From: Sphingomonadales bacterium UBA6157
Lineage (GTDB): Bacteria; Pseudomonadota; Alphaproteobacteria; Sphingomonadales; Sphingomonadaceae
Assembly: GCA_002423025.1 (NCBI GenBank)
Contig: DIUN01000039.1
Coordinates: 1-64,000 of the forward strand
Direction: 5' to 3'
Length of the DNA: 64,000 bases
Shown: positions 1 to 8,872 of the stretch, one piece after another
Layout: the number at the start of each line of letters is the position of its first letter
Position numbering within the stretch: position 1 is the stretch's first letter
Position numbers and translations under genes: made by a program
Notes under the pieces: generated by a model
The model's database searches: none
What the model was told of the DNA's origin: nothing
Seen by the model: only the letters and a program-made list of their open reading frames with translations

Positions 1-2
1 TC

Positions 3-98
3 GCCGGCCGCGTGCGCAACATGCGGATCTATGATGGACCATCGGAGGTGCACCGGATGGTGGTGGCGCGGCAGCTTATGGACACCCGCAGCCGCTAG
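3..98 (+). CDS. acyl-CoA dehydrogenase, C-terminal fragment (cut by window edge)
   Basis: Only the last 31 codons are inside the window. They read into the motif RIYDGPSEVHRMVVARQL, which is typical of the end of the C-terminal helical domain of FAD-dependent acyl-CoA dehydrogenases, where the G-x-S-E-V-H segment contacts FAD of the neighbouring subunit. The stop is TAG at 96-98. The rest of the gene lies to the left, so substrate class cannot be judged. It converges on the minus-strand reductase gene, with only the long inverted repeat in between. Confidence 0.8.
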   Translation, partial: AGRVRNMRIYDGPSEVHRMVVARQLMDTRSR

Positions 99-99
99 A

Positions 100-219
100 G
101 TTTTTTGCAGTCAAGTGGAGTCAGCGCCGGCCCGCTCCCCCGCCCGGCCACCCACAGCGTACACTGGAATTGGGTGGCCGGGCGGGGGAGCGGGCCGGCG
201 CCGACTACCTGCAAAAAAC
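100..219. repeat. long near-perfect inverted repeat between convergent genes
   Basis: Outer arms 100-110 and 209-219 are perfect 11-bp complements containing a T6/A6 tract. Inner arms 124-154 and 171-201 are perfect 31-bp GC-rich complements separated by a 16-nt loop (155-170). The spacers between outer and inner arms are unequal (13 and 7 nt) but share a partly complementary AGTC/GACT core. The element fills the space between the TAG ending at 98 and the stop codon starting at 222. The T-tract is 5' and the A-tract 3' on either strand, which is the wrong order for an intrinsic terminator, so a REP/MITE-like palindrome or a stable transcript-end hairpin is more likely. Confidence 0.85.
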
Positions 220-221
220 CG

Positions 222-1463
222 CTAATCCTGCTCCCCCGCCTCGGGCTTGAGCCCATAGGGCGCCACCAGCTTCCACACATGGGGCGGCACCATGGCCTTC
301 ATCCGGCGCGGCTTTTCGCGGCGCAGGTGGAGGATGGTCTCGATCGCCTTCATTTCCACGCGCGCCCGGCCGAACTCCAGCCCTTTGGGCCCCACGCGCG
401 GCATCAGCCAGCCAACGATGGGCCGCAGCCACTTCGGCATGCGGCGCAGCGGCAGCCCGCCGGCGGAGCGTTCGGTATTGGCCATGAAGCCCTTTACCGG
501 ACCGGCGCGGTTGCCGGCGTTTTCGGGCGCGCCGGTCTTCAGCTCATCGCCCAGCAGTGCGATCAACTCGCTGCCGCGCTCGTTGCGCACGATCAGCCAT
601 TGCTCGCCGGTGCCGCCCATATAGCCCACTGTGATGTCCGCCAGCGCATTGGTGTAATCGACACAGGTGCGGCAGGTGAGCGGGAAAAAGTCCGGCCGCA
701 GATCGGACAGTGGCAGCATCAGGAACGGAATGGCTTTCTTTCGTCCGTCCTCGAAGCGCAGCTCGACATGATAATCGGCGCGGAACTCAAGGTAGGTAAT
801 CGTCTCCGGCTTGTCGGAGAGCAGCCCGAGGAACTCGTGGAAATTCGCCGTCGTGGTATTGTCCGAGCAGGGCGTGCCGATAACGTAGAGCCGCTCGAAG
901 CCGAGGCTTTTCTCCAGCGCCCGCAGCGCATGGACCTGGCAGGGGATGCCGATGATGGCGACGCGCTTGTAGCCACGCGCGCGCGCCGGCTCGAGCAGCG
1001 CCAGCAGCGGTGCATAGCCCATGCGCATGCCACGCACCTGCGCCATGCCCTCGGCCTTGGTGACGATAACGGGCACCGGCTTCCACTTGTCATCGGCATC
1101 CGGCGCCATGGTCAGCACCGCGTCCACCGCGCCGGTTTCCAGCAGCTTCTCGCCGATGCGGCTGGTGATGCCTGTCCATTGCGCGCCCTCGATCGGGGCT
1201 TTCAACGAGGCGCGGAGCAACTGGCGGAATGGCCCGAAGAACAGCTCATCGGGCTTGGCTTCATCGCGCGCCCGGCCGTGGACGCGCGCCTCCATGGCGG
1301 CATAATCGGGCTTGATGAACTGGCAGGCGCTGCCGCACTGCTGCGGCTCGGCGAGGCGGGAGACGCCGCAATCCGTGCACAGGCCGCGCGGCGCGGCCTC
1401 GCGCAGCGGCGGCGCCCACACCGGCTGCGCAGGATCATCAAGGCTCACGAAATCATTCCCCAC
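222..1463 (-). CDS. bciB: coenzyme F420 hydrogenase/dehydrogenase beta-subunit family reductase, BciB-like
   Basis: A 413-aa protein of the FrhB family. Cysteines at residues 29, 32, 43 and 47, plus later GIPCQ, GTPCSDN and LTCRTCVDY motifs, fit Fe-S cluster ligation next to a flavin. The blocks around GTPCSDNTTTANFHEFL, EFRADYHVEL and DITVGYMGG resemble the branch containing BciB, the ferredoxin-dependent divinyl (bacterio)chlorophyllide 8-vinyl reductase, and plant HCAR. If so, it acts late in bacteriochlorophyll synthesis. The family also contains reductases of other substrates, so the exact reaction is inferred. The start is GTG at 1463; the nearby upstream ATGs are out of frame. It lies 54 bp downstream of the AttH-like gene on the same strand and may be cotranscribed with it. 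Confidence 0.62.
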   Translation of the reverse strand: MGNDFVSLDDPAQPVWAPPLREAAPRGLCTDCGVSRLAEPQQCGSACQFIKPDYAAMEARVHGRARDEAKPDELFFGPFRQLLRASLKAPIEGAQWTGITSRIGEKLLETGAVDAVLTMAPDADDKWKPVPVIVTKAEGMAQVRGMRMGYAPLLALLEPARARGYKRVAIIGIPCQVHALRALEKSLGFERLYVIGTPCSDNTTTANFHEFLGLLSDKPETITYLEFRADYHVELRFEDGRKKAIPFLMLPLSDLRPDFFPLTCRTCVDYTNALADITVGYMGGTGEQWLIVRNERGSELIALLGDELKTGAPENAGNRAGPVKGFMANTERSAGGLPLRRMPKWLRPIVGWLMPRVGPKGLEFGRARVEMKAIETILHLRREKPRRMKAMVPPHVWKLVAPYGLKPEAGEQD

Positions 1464-1517
1464 GCCATCATGTGACGCCAGCCTAGCCGCTGGTCGCAGA
1501 GATGCAATCCGCCACCG

Positions 1518-2579
1518 CTACATCTTCAGGGCGGATTGATAGCCGGTCATTTCCAGATAGCCGCGCCCGCCCGGCACCCGCACCGCGCCCTCCCAGTAGA
1601 CCGGCCCACCGCCGCGTCGGCTATCCAGCTCCTGATCGTCGAACAGTGGCGTAACGGGGATGTCGCGCGGCTTGCCATCGAGCGTCACCCGCACCACCTG
1701 CGCCACCGGATAGGTTGCGCCGGTGCGCGCCGAGCGCCAGCGCCGGCCGGGCAGGAACCGCACATCGCCCGGCCCCAGCACTGTCATCCGGCCATCAGCG
1801 CGGCGCAGCGAGCCGCCGGCCCACACCGCGCCACCCTTGGCGTTGCGCACCTGAAACAGCGTCAGGGCGCCGCCATCGTCCAGGTTCAGCCCCAGCCAGT
1901 CCCAGCCCACGGCCGCCGGGTTGAGCAGCTTGGAAGACCATTCCCGGTCCATCCAGGCCGTGCCTGTCACGGCCTCGCGCTTGCCGCCGCGCACCAGCGT
2001 GCCGGCCACGCGCAGCTGCGGCAGGCTGTAGTAATGGCTGGCCTCCGCCGGGCTTGGGCCCTTGCGGCTGTAGCCGGCCTGGCCCTGCAGCAGCACCGGC
2101 TGCGTGGGTGCCAGCATCAGGTCCAGCGCAAAGCTGCGGCCCTGCACGCGCGTGGCGATGCGGCCATCGGCGCGGCGCACCATCCGCCACTCATCGAGCA
2201 CGATCTTCATGTCCCCGGTCGCCGCCTCGGCTAGGCCGAAGCCCTGCCGGGCGATGCGCTGGGCGTGGAGCAGCTTGCCGGTGGCCGGGTCCGAGATCGC
2301 GGCATGGGCGAACAGGATCTGCCGGGGCGCAAAGGCGCTGGGGTTGGCGGTGTCGATTGGCGGCCGGGTGCGGAAGAAGGTCACCTGAAAGCCCAAGTCC
2401 TCGCCTTTTGCGGTCTTCAGCCAGCCGGTGACATACCACCATTCGGTGCGGAACTGCGGGTGGGCACCATGGTCGGCCGGGAAGCGCAGCGCCACGCCGG
2501 GCTTGACCACCGCATAGGGTGCGCTGGCCGGCGCGGCGGCGCCGAGCAGCAGCAGAAAGACGAGAGCCAGCAGCCGCAT
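1518..2579 (-). CDS. AttH/CrtC-like exported lipocalin-type hydrolase
   Basis: A 353-aa protein with an N-terminal signal peptide (MRLLALVFLLLLGAAAPASA), followed by the conserved block HPQFRTEWWYVTGWL that marks the AttH / carotenoid 1,2-hydratase (CrtC) lipocalin-like family. Later blocks include GTAWMDREWSS and GWDWLGLNLDDG. In AttH-type operons this product is periplasmic or outer-membrane associated and is encoded with an FtsX permease and a LolD-like ATPase, exactly as here; its substrate is not established. True CrtC acts on carotenoids but is not normally coupled to an ABC exporter, so AttH is preferred. The ATG overlaps the permease stop by one base (TGATG), suggesting translational coupling. 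Stop TAG at 1518-1520. Confidence 0.8.
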   Translation of the reverse strand: MRLLALVFLLLLGAAAPASAPYAVVKPGVALRFPADHGAHPQFRTEWWYVTGWLKTAKGEDLGFQVTFFRTRPPIDTANPSAFAPRQILFAHAAISDPATGKLLHAQRIARQGFGLAEAATGDMKIVLDEWRMVRRADGRIATRVQGRSFALDLMLAPTQPVLLQGQAGYSRKGPSPAEASHYYSLPQLRVAGTLVRGGKREAVTGTAWMDREWSSKLLNPAAVGWDWLGLNLDDGGALTLFQVRNAKGGAVWAGGSLRRADGRMTVLGPGDVRFLPGRRWRSARTGATYPVAQVVRVTLDGKPRDIPVTPLFDDQELDSRRGGGPVYWEGAVRVPGGRGYLEMTGYQSALKM

Positions 2580-5155
2580 CACCAATCCTGCCGCACGGCG
2601 CGAACGGCATCGGCAGAGAGCGCCTTGCGCCCGGCCAGCACCGCGGTGCCGGCTGCCGCGCTCACCAGCGCGGCCACCAGCCCGGCGAACAGCCCCCAGG
2701 GCAGCCGTGTGTCCATGGTCCAGTGGAAGCTCTGCGGGTTGACGACATGGATCAGCACTTGCGCCATCATCAGCCCCAGCCCCAGCCCGGCGATCACGCC
2801 GACAAGGCCGAGCAGCGCGCCCTCGGTGGCCAGCATCATCATGATCTGCCGGCGCTTGACGCCGATATGGCGCAGCATGCCAAACTCCCGCGCCCGCGCC
2901 AGTGTCTGGGCGGAAAAGGTGGTGGCGACGCCGATCAGCCCGATGATGATGGCGATGGCCTCCAGCGCATAGGTGACGGCAAAGCTGCGATCGAAGATCC
3001 GCAGCGCCATCGCCCGCATCTGGCGTGGCTGTGCGAACATTGTTTGTGATCTCAGCTGATCGGGCAGCCGCGCGCGCAACGCGTCCGTCACGGCTGAAAC
3101 GCTGGCGCCCGGGGCCACATCGATCGCAGCTTCGGTCTTGCTGGCATCGCCGGTCAGCCGCTCGAAATCGGCGGTATCGAGGGTGATGGCGCCGAACTGC
3201 CGGGCGTAATCTCGCCAGACGCCGGCCACGAACACCCGCTGCTTGCCGCTGGCCAAGGGCAGGGTCACATGGTCCCCCGGTGCCAGGCCATAAAGCCAGC
3301 CCATCGGCTCGGAAATATAGGCGGCTGTCTCGCCCGCCGGCACCGGCACCGGATCGCCAAGCAGCGGCATGCGCGCGCCGGGGTCCGCCGCGTTCACCGG
3401 CTGGCCGCTGAGGATGACAGCGGGAAGCTCGGGTGAGAGCCGCAGCGGCATCTGCCGGACAAAATGCACGCTGCCGACACCAGGCGTTGCGGCAAGCCGC
3501 GCCTGCGCCGCCATGTCCAGCCCGCCGGCCTCGGCGCCCTCCACGTGCAGATAAATGTCGGAGGGCAGGATCTGCACCAGCCAATCATCCACCGAGCCGC
3601 GAAAGCTTGTCACCATCACCGCCATCGCCACCATCAGGCTGGTGCTGGCGACAATGCCGCACAGCGCCACGGCGGCCGCGCCCGGCGCCCCCCACAGGCG
3701 CTTGAGCGCGAGGTCGATAGCCGGTGGCCATTCGGCGCGCAGCAGCGGCGCCAGCAGCATGCGGGCAAGGAACGGCATGGCCGCCACGCCGCCGGCCAGC
3801 AGCAGCGCCATGGCGGCATAGCCAAGCAGCGGCAGGCCGAACAGCGGCGGGCCGAGCGCCGCCAGCCCGCCGGCGGCGAGCAGCGCCAGCCCCGGCCAGG
3901 AGCGCGGCTGGCGGCGCGGGTCCGTGGCATCACCGCTGGCCTTGAGCGCCACGGCGGGCTGGGCACGCGCAGCGGCGCGCGCCGGCAACAGGCTGCTCAG
4001 CACCGCCACGCCCACGCCCAGCGCCGCAAACGCCAGGGCGGCCAGCGGCGGAAAGCGCAGGTGCACCGTGCCTTCCGGAAAATAGCCGCCGCCAAGGTCG
4101 CCGCCGAGCAGCGTAACCGCGAGGTCGGCGAGGCCATAGCCCAATGCAATGCCGACGCCGGCGCCGATCAGCCCGAGCACGGCGCCCTCTGCCACCACCT
4201 GCGCCACCAGCGCGCGGCGGCGCAGGCCGAGCACACGGAGCAGCGCAAACTGCCCGCTGCGCCGCGCCACCGAGAGCGATTGCGCCGAGAACACCAGGAA
4301 GCCGCCAGTGAGCAGCGCCACCATCGCCAGCATCTCGAGGTTGACGCGATAGGCGCGGGACAGGCTGTCACTGCGCTGCGCCTCGCTACGGGCGGTCACG
4401 ATCTCGGCATCGTGCGGCAGGATGGCGGCAAGCGCCTGTTCCACCCGCGCTGCATCGGCGCCCTCCGCCAGCCGCACATCGATGCGCTGCAAGCGGCCAA
4501 GCTGGCCAAAGCGCCATTGGGCGTCGGCAATGTCGATCACCGCCAGTGCCTGGTCCTCGCCGGCACCGGCCAGCACCCCGGCGATGGTGAAGCTGCGGCT
4601 GTGGCCGGCGGCGGTGAGCGAAAGCCGGTCGCCGGGCTTTTTGCCGGTGGCGGCAAGCGCGGCGCGCGAGAGGAAAATCGCATCCGGATCAAGCCCGCTG
4701 GCCCGGCCGGGGCCGTTGATGGGCATGCCGATCAGGCTGGGCGTGACGCTGGCGGCGCGCAGCCCATCTAGCCCGAGCAGGGTGATGCGCTGGCGGCCAT
4801 TGCCGGCGTTGAACTCGGGTGTGCCGGCATCGCTGTGCCGGGCAGCGAGGGACACGACGGGGCTGGCGCCCGCCACGCCGGGCAGCCGCGCCACCTTGGG
4901 GTAAAGCGCCTCATCGAAGCCGGCGGGGGTGAGGCCATGGACCTGCAGATCGGCCGCGCCGTTCACCGTGCTGATGGCGCGGGCAAAACTGTCGAGCGCC
5001 GTGCGGTTGACGAGGTGGACAGCGAAGCCAAGCGCCACGCCCACGGCAATGGCCAGCGCACCGATGATGACGCGCGCCGGGTGCGCCCGCCACTCCCCCA
5101 GCACCAGCCAGCGCGCAGCAAGCGGCGGCAGCGCCGCGCTGGCCTCAGCCGCCAC
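2579..5155 (-). CDS. FtsX-family ABC transporter permease (duplicated domain)
   Basis: An approximately 858-aa membrane protein with two FtsX/MacB-type permease modules. Each has a periplasmic region followed by three hydrophobic segments; the last segments read through SAQTLARAREFGMLRHIGVKRRQ, a typical FtsX coupling region. One membrane segment lies near the N-terminus (ARVIIGALAIAVGVALGF). This architecture is that of lipoprotein- or hydrophobic-molecule-export permeases and of the AttF/AttG type. It pairs with the ATPase just upstream and the AttH-like protein just downstream. The frame stays open to a TTG at 5191, but GTG at 5155 gives a shorter overlap with the ATPase stop (5145) and is chosen; neither has a strong ribosome site. 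Confidence 0.85.
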   Translation of the reverse strand: MAAEASAALPPLAARWLVLGEWRAHPARVIIGALAIAVGVALGFAVHLVNRTALDSFARAISTVNGAADLQVHGLTPAGFDEALYPKVARLPGVAGASPVVSLAARHSDAGTPEFNAGNGRQRITLLGLDGLRAASVTPSLIGMPINGPGRASGLDPDAIFLSRAALAATGKKPGDRLSLTAAGHSRSFTIAGVLAGAGEDQALAVIDIADAQWRFGQLGRLQRIDVRLAEGADAARVEQALAAILPHDAEIVTARSEAQRSDSLSRAYRVNLEMLAMVALLTGGFLVFSAQSLSVARRSGQFALLRVLGLRRRALVAQVVAEGAVLGLIGAGVGIALGYGLADLAVTLLGGDLGGGYFPEGTVHLRFPPLAALAFAALGVGVAVLSSLLPARAAARAQPAVALKASGDATDPRRQPRSWPGLALLAAGGLAALGPPLFGLPLLGYAAMALLLAGGVAAMPFLARMLLAPLLRAEWPPAIDLALKRLWGAPGAAAVALCGIVASTSLMVAMAVMVTSFRGSVDDWLVQILPSDIYLHVEGAEAGGLDMAAQARLAATPGVGSVHFVRQMPLRLSPELPAVILSGQPVNAADPGARMPLLGDPVPVPAGETAAYISEPMGWLYGLAPGDHVTLPLASGKQRVFVAGVWRDYARQFGAITLDTADFERLTGDASKTEAAIDVAPGASVSAVTDALRARLPDQLRSQTMFAQPRQMRAMALRIFDRSFAVTYALEAIAIIIGLIGVATTFSAQTLARAREFGMLRHIGVKRRQIMMMLATEGALLGLVGVIAGLGLGLMMAQVLIHVVNPQSFHWTMDTRLPWGLFAGLVAALVSAAAGTAVLAGRKALSADAVRAVRQDW

Positions 5156-5864
5156 CGGCGGGTGCCCGTTCCGAGAGCCCCGAGCGGCCAAGCACCAGCG
5201 CCCGGTCCGCCACTGCGGCGGCGCGATCCGAATGGGTGACGATCACGGCGGCAGCACCGGAGGCTTTCACTTCAGCCAGCAGAAGCGCCAGGATGCGCTC
5301 GGCGGTCTCCGGGTCGAGGTTGCCGGTCGGTTCATCAGCCAGGATCAGCGCCGGGCCATGCACCAGCGCCCGGGCGATGGCGATGCGCTGCAGTTCCCCG
5401 CCGGAGAGCTGTGCGGGATAATCACCGCCGCGCCCGCCCAGCCCGACCTTGCCAAGCATCGCCTCGGCGCGCGCCAACGAAGGGGTGCGCGCGCCGCCGG
5501 CCAGCACCAGCGGCAGCGCAATATTCTGGCACAGCGTCAGGTGCGGCAGGATATGAAAGGCCTGGAAGACAAAGCCGATCCTGTCACGCCGCAGCAGGGT
5601 GCGGGCATCATCATCGAGCGCCGCCAGCCCGGCGCCGGCAATGGCGATTTCGCCGCCATCAAGGCTGTCCAGCCCGGCTATGAGATTGAGCAATGTCGAT
5701 TTGCCGACCCCCGATTCGCCCATGATCGCCACCACCTCGCCCGGCGCCACGGCAAGATCGAGGCCGGAAAACAGCACGCGTCCGCCCGGCACGGCCTTGG
5801 TCAGGCCGCGCACATCGAGCACGGGCGCAGCGCTCTGGCGCAGGAGAGGATCGGCTTTTGCCAT
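5145..5864 (-). CDS. ABC transporter ATP-binding protein, LolD/MacB type
   Basis: A 239-aa ATPase with Walker A GESGVGKST, Q-loop region FVFQAFHILPHLT, signature LSGGELQRIAIARAL, Walker B LILADEPTGNLD and H-loop VTHSD. The FxAFHILPHLTLxxNIALPL block and TGNLD are characteristic of the LolD/MacB subfamily that energises FtsX-fold permeases. It is the first gene of a minus-strand operon: ATPase, permease, AttH-like protein and possibly the BciB-like reductase. The start is ATG at 5862-5864. The 3' end overlaps the permease gene, which favours coupled translation of the two transporter subunits. Confidence 0.92.
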   Translation of the reverse strand: MAKADPLLRQSAAPVLDVRGLTKAVPGGRVLFSGLDLAVAPGEVVAIMGESGVGKSTLLNLIAGLDSLDGGEIAIAGAGLAALDDDARTLLRRDRIGFVFQAFHILPHLTLCQNIALPLVLAGGARTPSLARAEAMLGKVGLGGRGGDYPAQLSGGELQRIAIARALVHGPALILADEPTGNLDPETAERILALLLAEVKASGAAAVIVTHSDRAAAVADRALVLGRSGLSERAPAGGG

Positions 5865-5930
5865 CTGTTCCTCTTAGCGGAAGCGGCGCGGCAAAATCAT
5901 TATCCGCGCCGGGGTGTGGCACCATGCCCC

Positions 5931-6293
5931 TTATCCTGGCGCGTTCAGCCGGGCGAGGAGGGCTGCGGCAGGCCCGGCGGCAGCCGTTTCCAATGCCGCC
6001 TCCAGCGCGCGATAGTCTGCCAGCACGGCTTCGCCCAAGGGGGTGAGGCCAGCGCCGCCGCCATGCGCACCGCCGCGTGCCGCGTGGACCAGCGGGCCCG
6101 GCCAGCAGGCGTTGAGGGTTTCCACCATGTCTCGCGTGCGGCGGTAGCTCAGGCCGAGAGAGCGACCGGCCGCCGCTATCGAGCCGGTGGCGGCAATGGC
6201 GGCGAGCAGGTCCGCCTTGCCGGGACCCATGGCGATGGCCTCGCCGCACATGAGCTGGGCCTTGAGCTTGAGGCGTGGGGGTGGCGCGTCCAT
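5931..6293 (-). CDS. modE: ModE-type molybdate-responsive regulator, N-terminal domain only
   Basis: A 120-aa winged helix-turn-helix protein. The block LLAAIAATGSIAAAGRSLGLSYRRTRDMVETLN is the ModE/LysR-like DNA-binding fold. Full-length ModE carries two C-terminal molybdate-binding TOBE/Mop domains; these are absent here, so this protein either senses molybdate differently or acts as a constitutive partner. It is divergent from modA with only 56 bp between the start codons, the expected place for its operator. No clear palindrome was seen there. Start ATG 6291-6293. Confidence 0.8.
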   Translation of the reverse strand: MDAPPPRLKLKAQLMCGEAIAMGPGKADLLAAIAATGSIAAAGRSLGLSYRRTRDMVETLNACWPGPLVHAARGGAHGGGAGLTPLGEAVLADYRALEAALETAAAGPAAALLARLNAPG

Positions 6294-6349
6294 GGCGGCA
6301 CCTTACGCCCTCAGTTGACAGCGCGGCAAACTCGCTGCGATGTGCGCCG

Positions 6350-7135
6350 GTGGACACAACGCTCTCCCGTCGCGCGGCGCTCGCCCTGCCTCTGCTGCTC
6401 GCCGCCCCGGCGCGCGCGGCGGACGACGTGCCGAATATTGCGGCGGCGGCAGACCTCCGGCTGGCGCTGGACGCCATCGCTGCGGATTTCCGGCACAGCA
6501 CCGGCAAGCAGGTGCGGATCAGCTATGGCTCGTCGGGCAACCTGACCGGCCAGTTGCTGGGCGGCGCGCCGTTCCAGCTCTTCCTCTCGGCGGATGAGGC
6601 CTATGTGGCGCGGCTGGCAGCGGCGGGGCGCACCGTGGATGCAGGGCAGCTTTATGCGATCGGCCGGCTGGCGCTGGTGGCGCGCCGCGGTGGTGGCTTT
6701 AGGGTCGATGCGCGGCTGCTGGGGCTGCGGGCGGCGCTGGCGCAGGGGCGCATCAAGCATTTCGCCATCGCGAACCCCGCGCACGCGCCCTATGGCCAGC
6801 GCGCTCGCGAGGCACTCATCGGCCAGAAGCTCTGGCCTGACCTGCAGCGGCGCCTGGTGCTTGGTGAGAATGTCGCGCAGGCACTGCAGTTCGTGCTGGT
6901 TGGCGGGGCGGAGGCCGGCATCGTTTCGCTGGCGCTGCTGCGCGATCCGGCAGTGGCGCCGCGTCTTGATGCTGCGGTGCTGCCGGCCAGCTGGCACCGT
7001 CCGCTGCGCCAGCGCATGGTGCTGATGCGGGGCGCCGGCACGACGGCGCGGGCGTTTCAGGGCTTTCTGCAGACACCGCAGGCGCGCCAGGCCTTTGTCC
7101 GCCACGGCTTCACGCTGCCTGGCGAGGCCGGCTGA
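6350..7135 (+). CDS. modA: molybdate ABC transporter substrate-binding protein ModA
   Basis: A 261-aa periplasmic binding protein. The signal peptide is TTLSRRAALALPLLLAAPARAADD. The mature part begins with NIAAAADLRLALDAI and continues through YGSSGNLTGQLLGGAPFQLFLSADE, the ModA oxyanion-site region with conserved serines that ligand tetrahedral molybdate or tungstate. A start at GTG 6350 is preferred because it places the basic n-region directly before the hydrophobic stretch; an upstream ATG at 6275 would overlap modE. The stop TGA overlaps the modB ATG by one base. Confidence 0.9.
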   Translation: MDTTLSRRAALALPLLLAAPARAADDVPNIAAAADLRLALDAIAADFRHSTGKQVRISYGSSGNLTGQLLGGAPFQLFLSADEAYVARLAAAGRTVDAGQLYAIGRLALVARRGGGFRVDARLLGLRAALAQGRIKHFAIANPAHAPYGQRAREALIGQKLWPDLQRRLVLGENVAQALQFVLVGGAEAGIVSLALLRDPAVAPRLDAAVLPASWHRPLRQRMVLMRGAGTTARAFQGFLQTPQARQAFVRHGFTLPGEAG

Positions 7136-7791
7136 TGGATTATGTCGCGCTGCGCCTGTCATTGCTGCTGGCGCTGCTCACGGTGGCGGCGCTGCTGCCG
7201 CTGGCGCTGATCATCGGCCATTGGCTCGCCACCACGCGCTGGCGCGGCCGGCACCTTGCCGAGGCGGCACTCACCCTGCCGCTGGTGCTGCCGCCCACCG
7301 TCATCGGCTTTTACCTGCTGGCCGCGATCAACCCGGCCAGCCCGGCGGGTGCGCTCTGGGAGGCGCTGTTCGGCCGCCAATTGGCCTTCAGCTTTTCAGC
7401 GATTCTCATCGCGTCGATCTTCGTCAACCTGCCCTTTGCCATCCAGCCGGCGCAGCGCGCCTTCGAGGCGGTGCCGGCAGACCTGCGCGATGCCGCCGCC
7501 ACCTGTGGCATGGCGCCGTTCACCGCCTTTGTCCGCATCACCTTGCCGCTGGCCTGGCCTGGCATCCTCACCGGCGCCATCCTGGCCTTTGCCCATACGC
7601 TGGGCGAGTTCGGCGTGGTGCTGATGGTCGGCGGCGCCATCCCCGGCGAAACGCGAACCCTGAGCCTGGCCATCTATGATCGGGTGCAGGCCTTTGACAT
7701 GGCGGCTGCGGGCCAGATGTCCGCTGTGCTGCTCGCCATCAGCCTTGCCGCTGTCGCTGCCAGCTTCCTGCTTTCGGCCCGCCGCCGCTGA
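7135..7791 (+). CDS. modB: molybdate ABC transporter permease ModB
   Basis: A 218-aa inner-membrane permease with about five hydrophobic segments and the binding-protein-dependent transport EAA loop around DAAATCGMAPFTAFVRITLPLAWPG. The LPLVLPPTVIGFYLL segment is highly typical of ModB. It is translationally coupled to modA (TGATG) and is followed one base later by modC. It forms the channel of the high-affinity molybdate importer that feeds molybdenum cofactor synthesis. Confidence 0.93.
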   Translation: MDYVALRLSLLLALLTVAALLPLALIIGHWLATTRWRGRHLAEAALTLPLVLPPTVIGFYLLAAINPASPAGALWEALFGRQLAFSFSAILIASIFVNLPFAIQPAQRAFEAVPADLRDAAATCGMAPFTAFVRITLPLAWPGILTGAILAFAHTLGEFGVVLMVGGAIPGETRTLSLAIYDRVQAFDMAAAGQMSAVLLAISLAAVAASFLLSARRR

Positions 7792-7792
7792 C

Positions 7793-8497
<705 letters not shown>

Positions 8498-8509
8498 GCC
8501 GAGCGCCGT

Positions 8510-8842
8510 TCACTCCGGATCGGGAGCCGGCGCCTTGTCCCCACGGTCACCATTGCCGCCGCGGTCACCATTTCCACGGTCGATGCCCGGCGCGCCACGA
8601 TCGCCATTGCCGCGGTCAATCCCCGGCGCGCTGCGGTCGCCGTTGCCGCGGTCGATGCCGGGCGCGCTGCGATCCCCATTTCCACGGTCGATGCCCCTGT
8701 CACCGTTGCCCCTGTCGGCACCGCTGCTGTCAATTGCCATGAGGGTTTCGGGCGCGCTGGAGAAGGCTGGCGAGAGCGAGCGCCGCACGGCGCGCGGCGG
8801 TGCAACGGAAAGCGAAAGGGTCGAAGCCGGTGTCTCGTGCAT
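8510..8842 (-). CDS. small protein with IDRGNGDRSAPG-type tandem repeats
   Basis: A 110-aa hypothetical protein. Residues of about 45-105 consist of about four 12-residue units of the form GIDRGNGDRSAP, encoded by a 36-bp tandem repeat, followed by shorter RGNGDRG units and an acidic end. There is no signal peptide or membrane segment. The start at 8842 is well supported by AGGAG seven bases upstream. It is the gene immediately downstream of the TIR-TPR gene on the same strand (gap 30 bp) and may share its transcript. No family is recognised; the glycine/arginine/aspartate-rich repeat is likely disordered. Confidence 0.55.
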   Translation of the reverse strand: MHETPASTLSLSVAPPRAVRRSLSPAFSSAPETLMAIDSSGADRGNGDRGIDRGNGDRSAPGIDRGNGDRSAPGIDRGNGDRGAPGIDRGNGDRGGNGDRGDKAPAPDPE

Positions 8843-8872
8843 GGTGCCGTCTCCTGTTGGCCGATAAAAAGT

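Noticed and set aside
100..219. Intrinsic terminator
   Set aside because: The U-tract precedes and the A-tract follows the hairpin on either strand, the reverse of a terminator.
1518..2579. Carotenoid 1,2-hydratase CrtC
   Set aside because: The fold family is shared, but the neighbouring FtsX permease and LolD-like ATPase point to the AttH type; no other carotenoid genes are nearby.
3464..4771. Long plus-strand frame opposite the FtsX permease
   Set aside because: His/Gln/Arg/Ala-rich translation typical of antisense frames in GC-rich genes; no ribosome site or family features. The same applies to the plus-strand frames 105-1475, 22703-24787 and 26680-28509.
8520..8720. Non-coding tandem repeat or CRISPR-like array
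   Set aside because: The 36-bp units stay in frame and encode a regular 12-residue repeat behind a good ribosome site, so a coding explanation is better.
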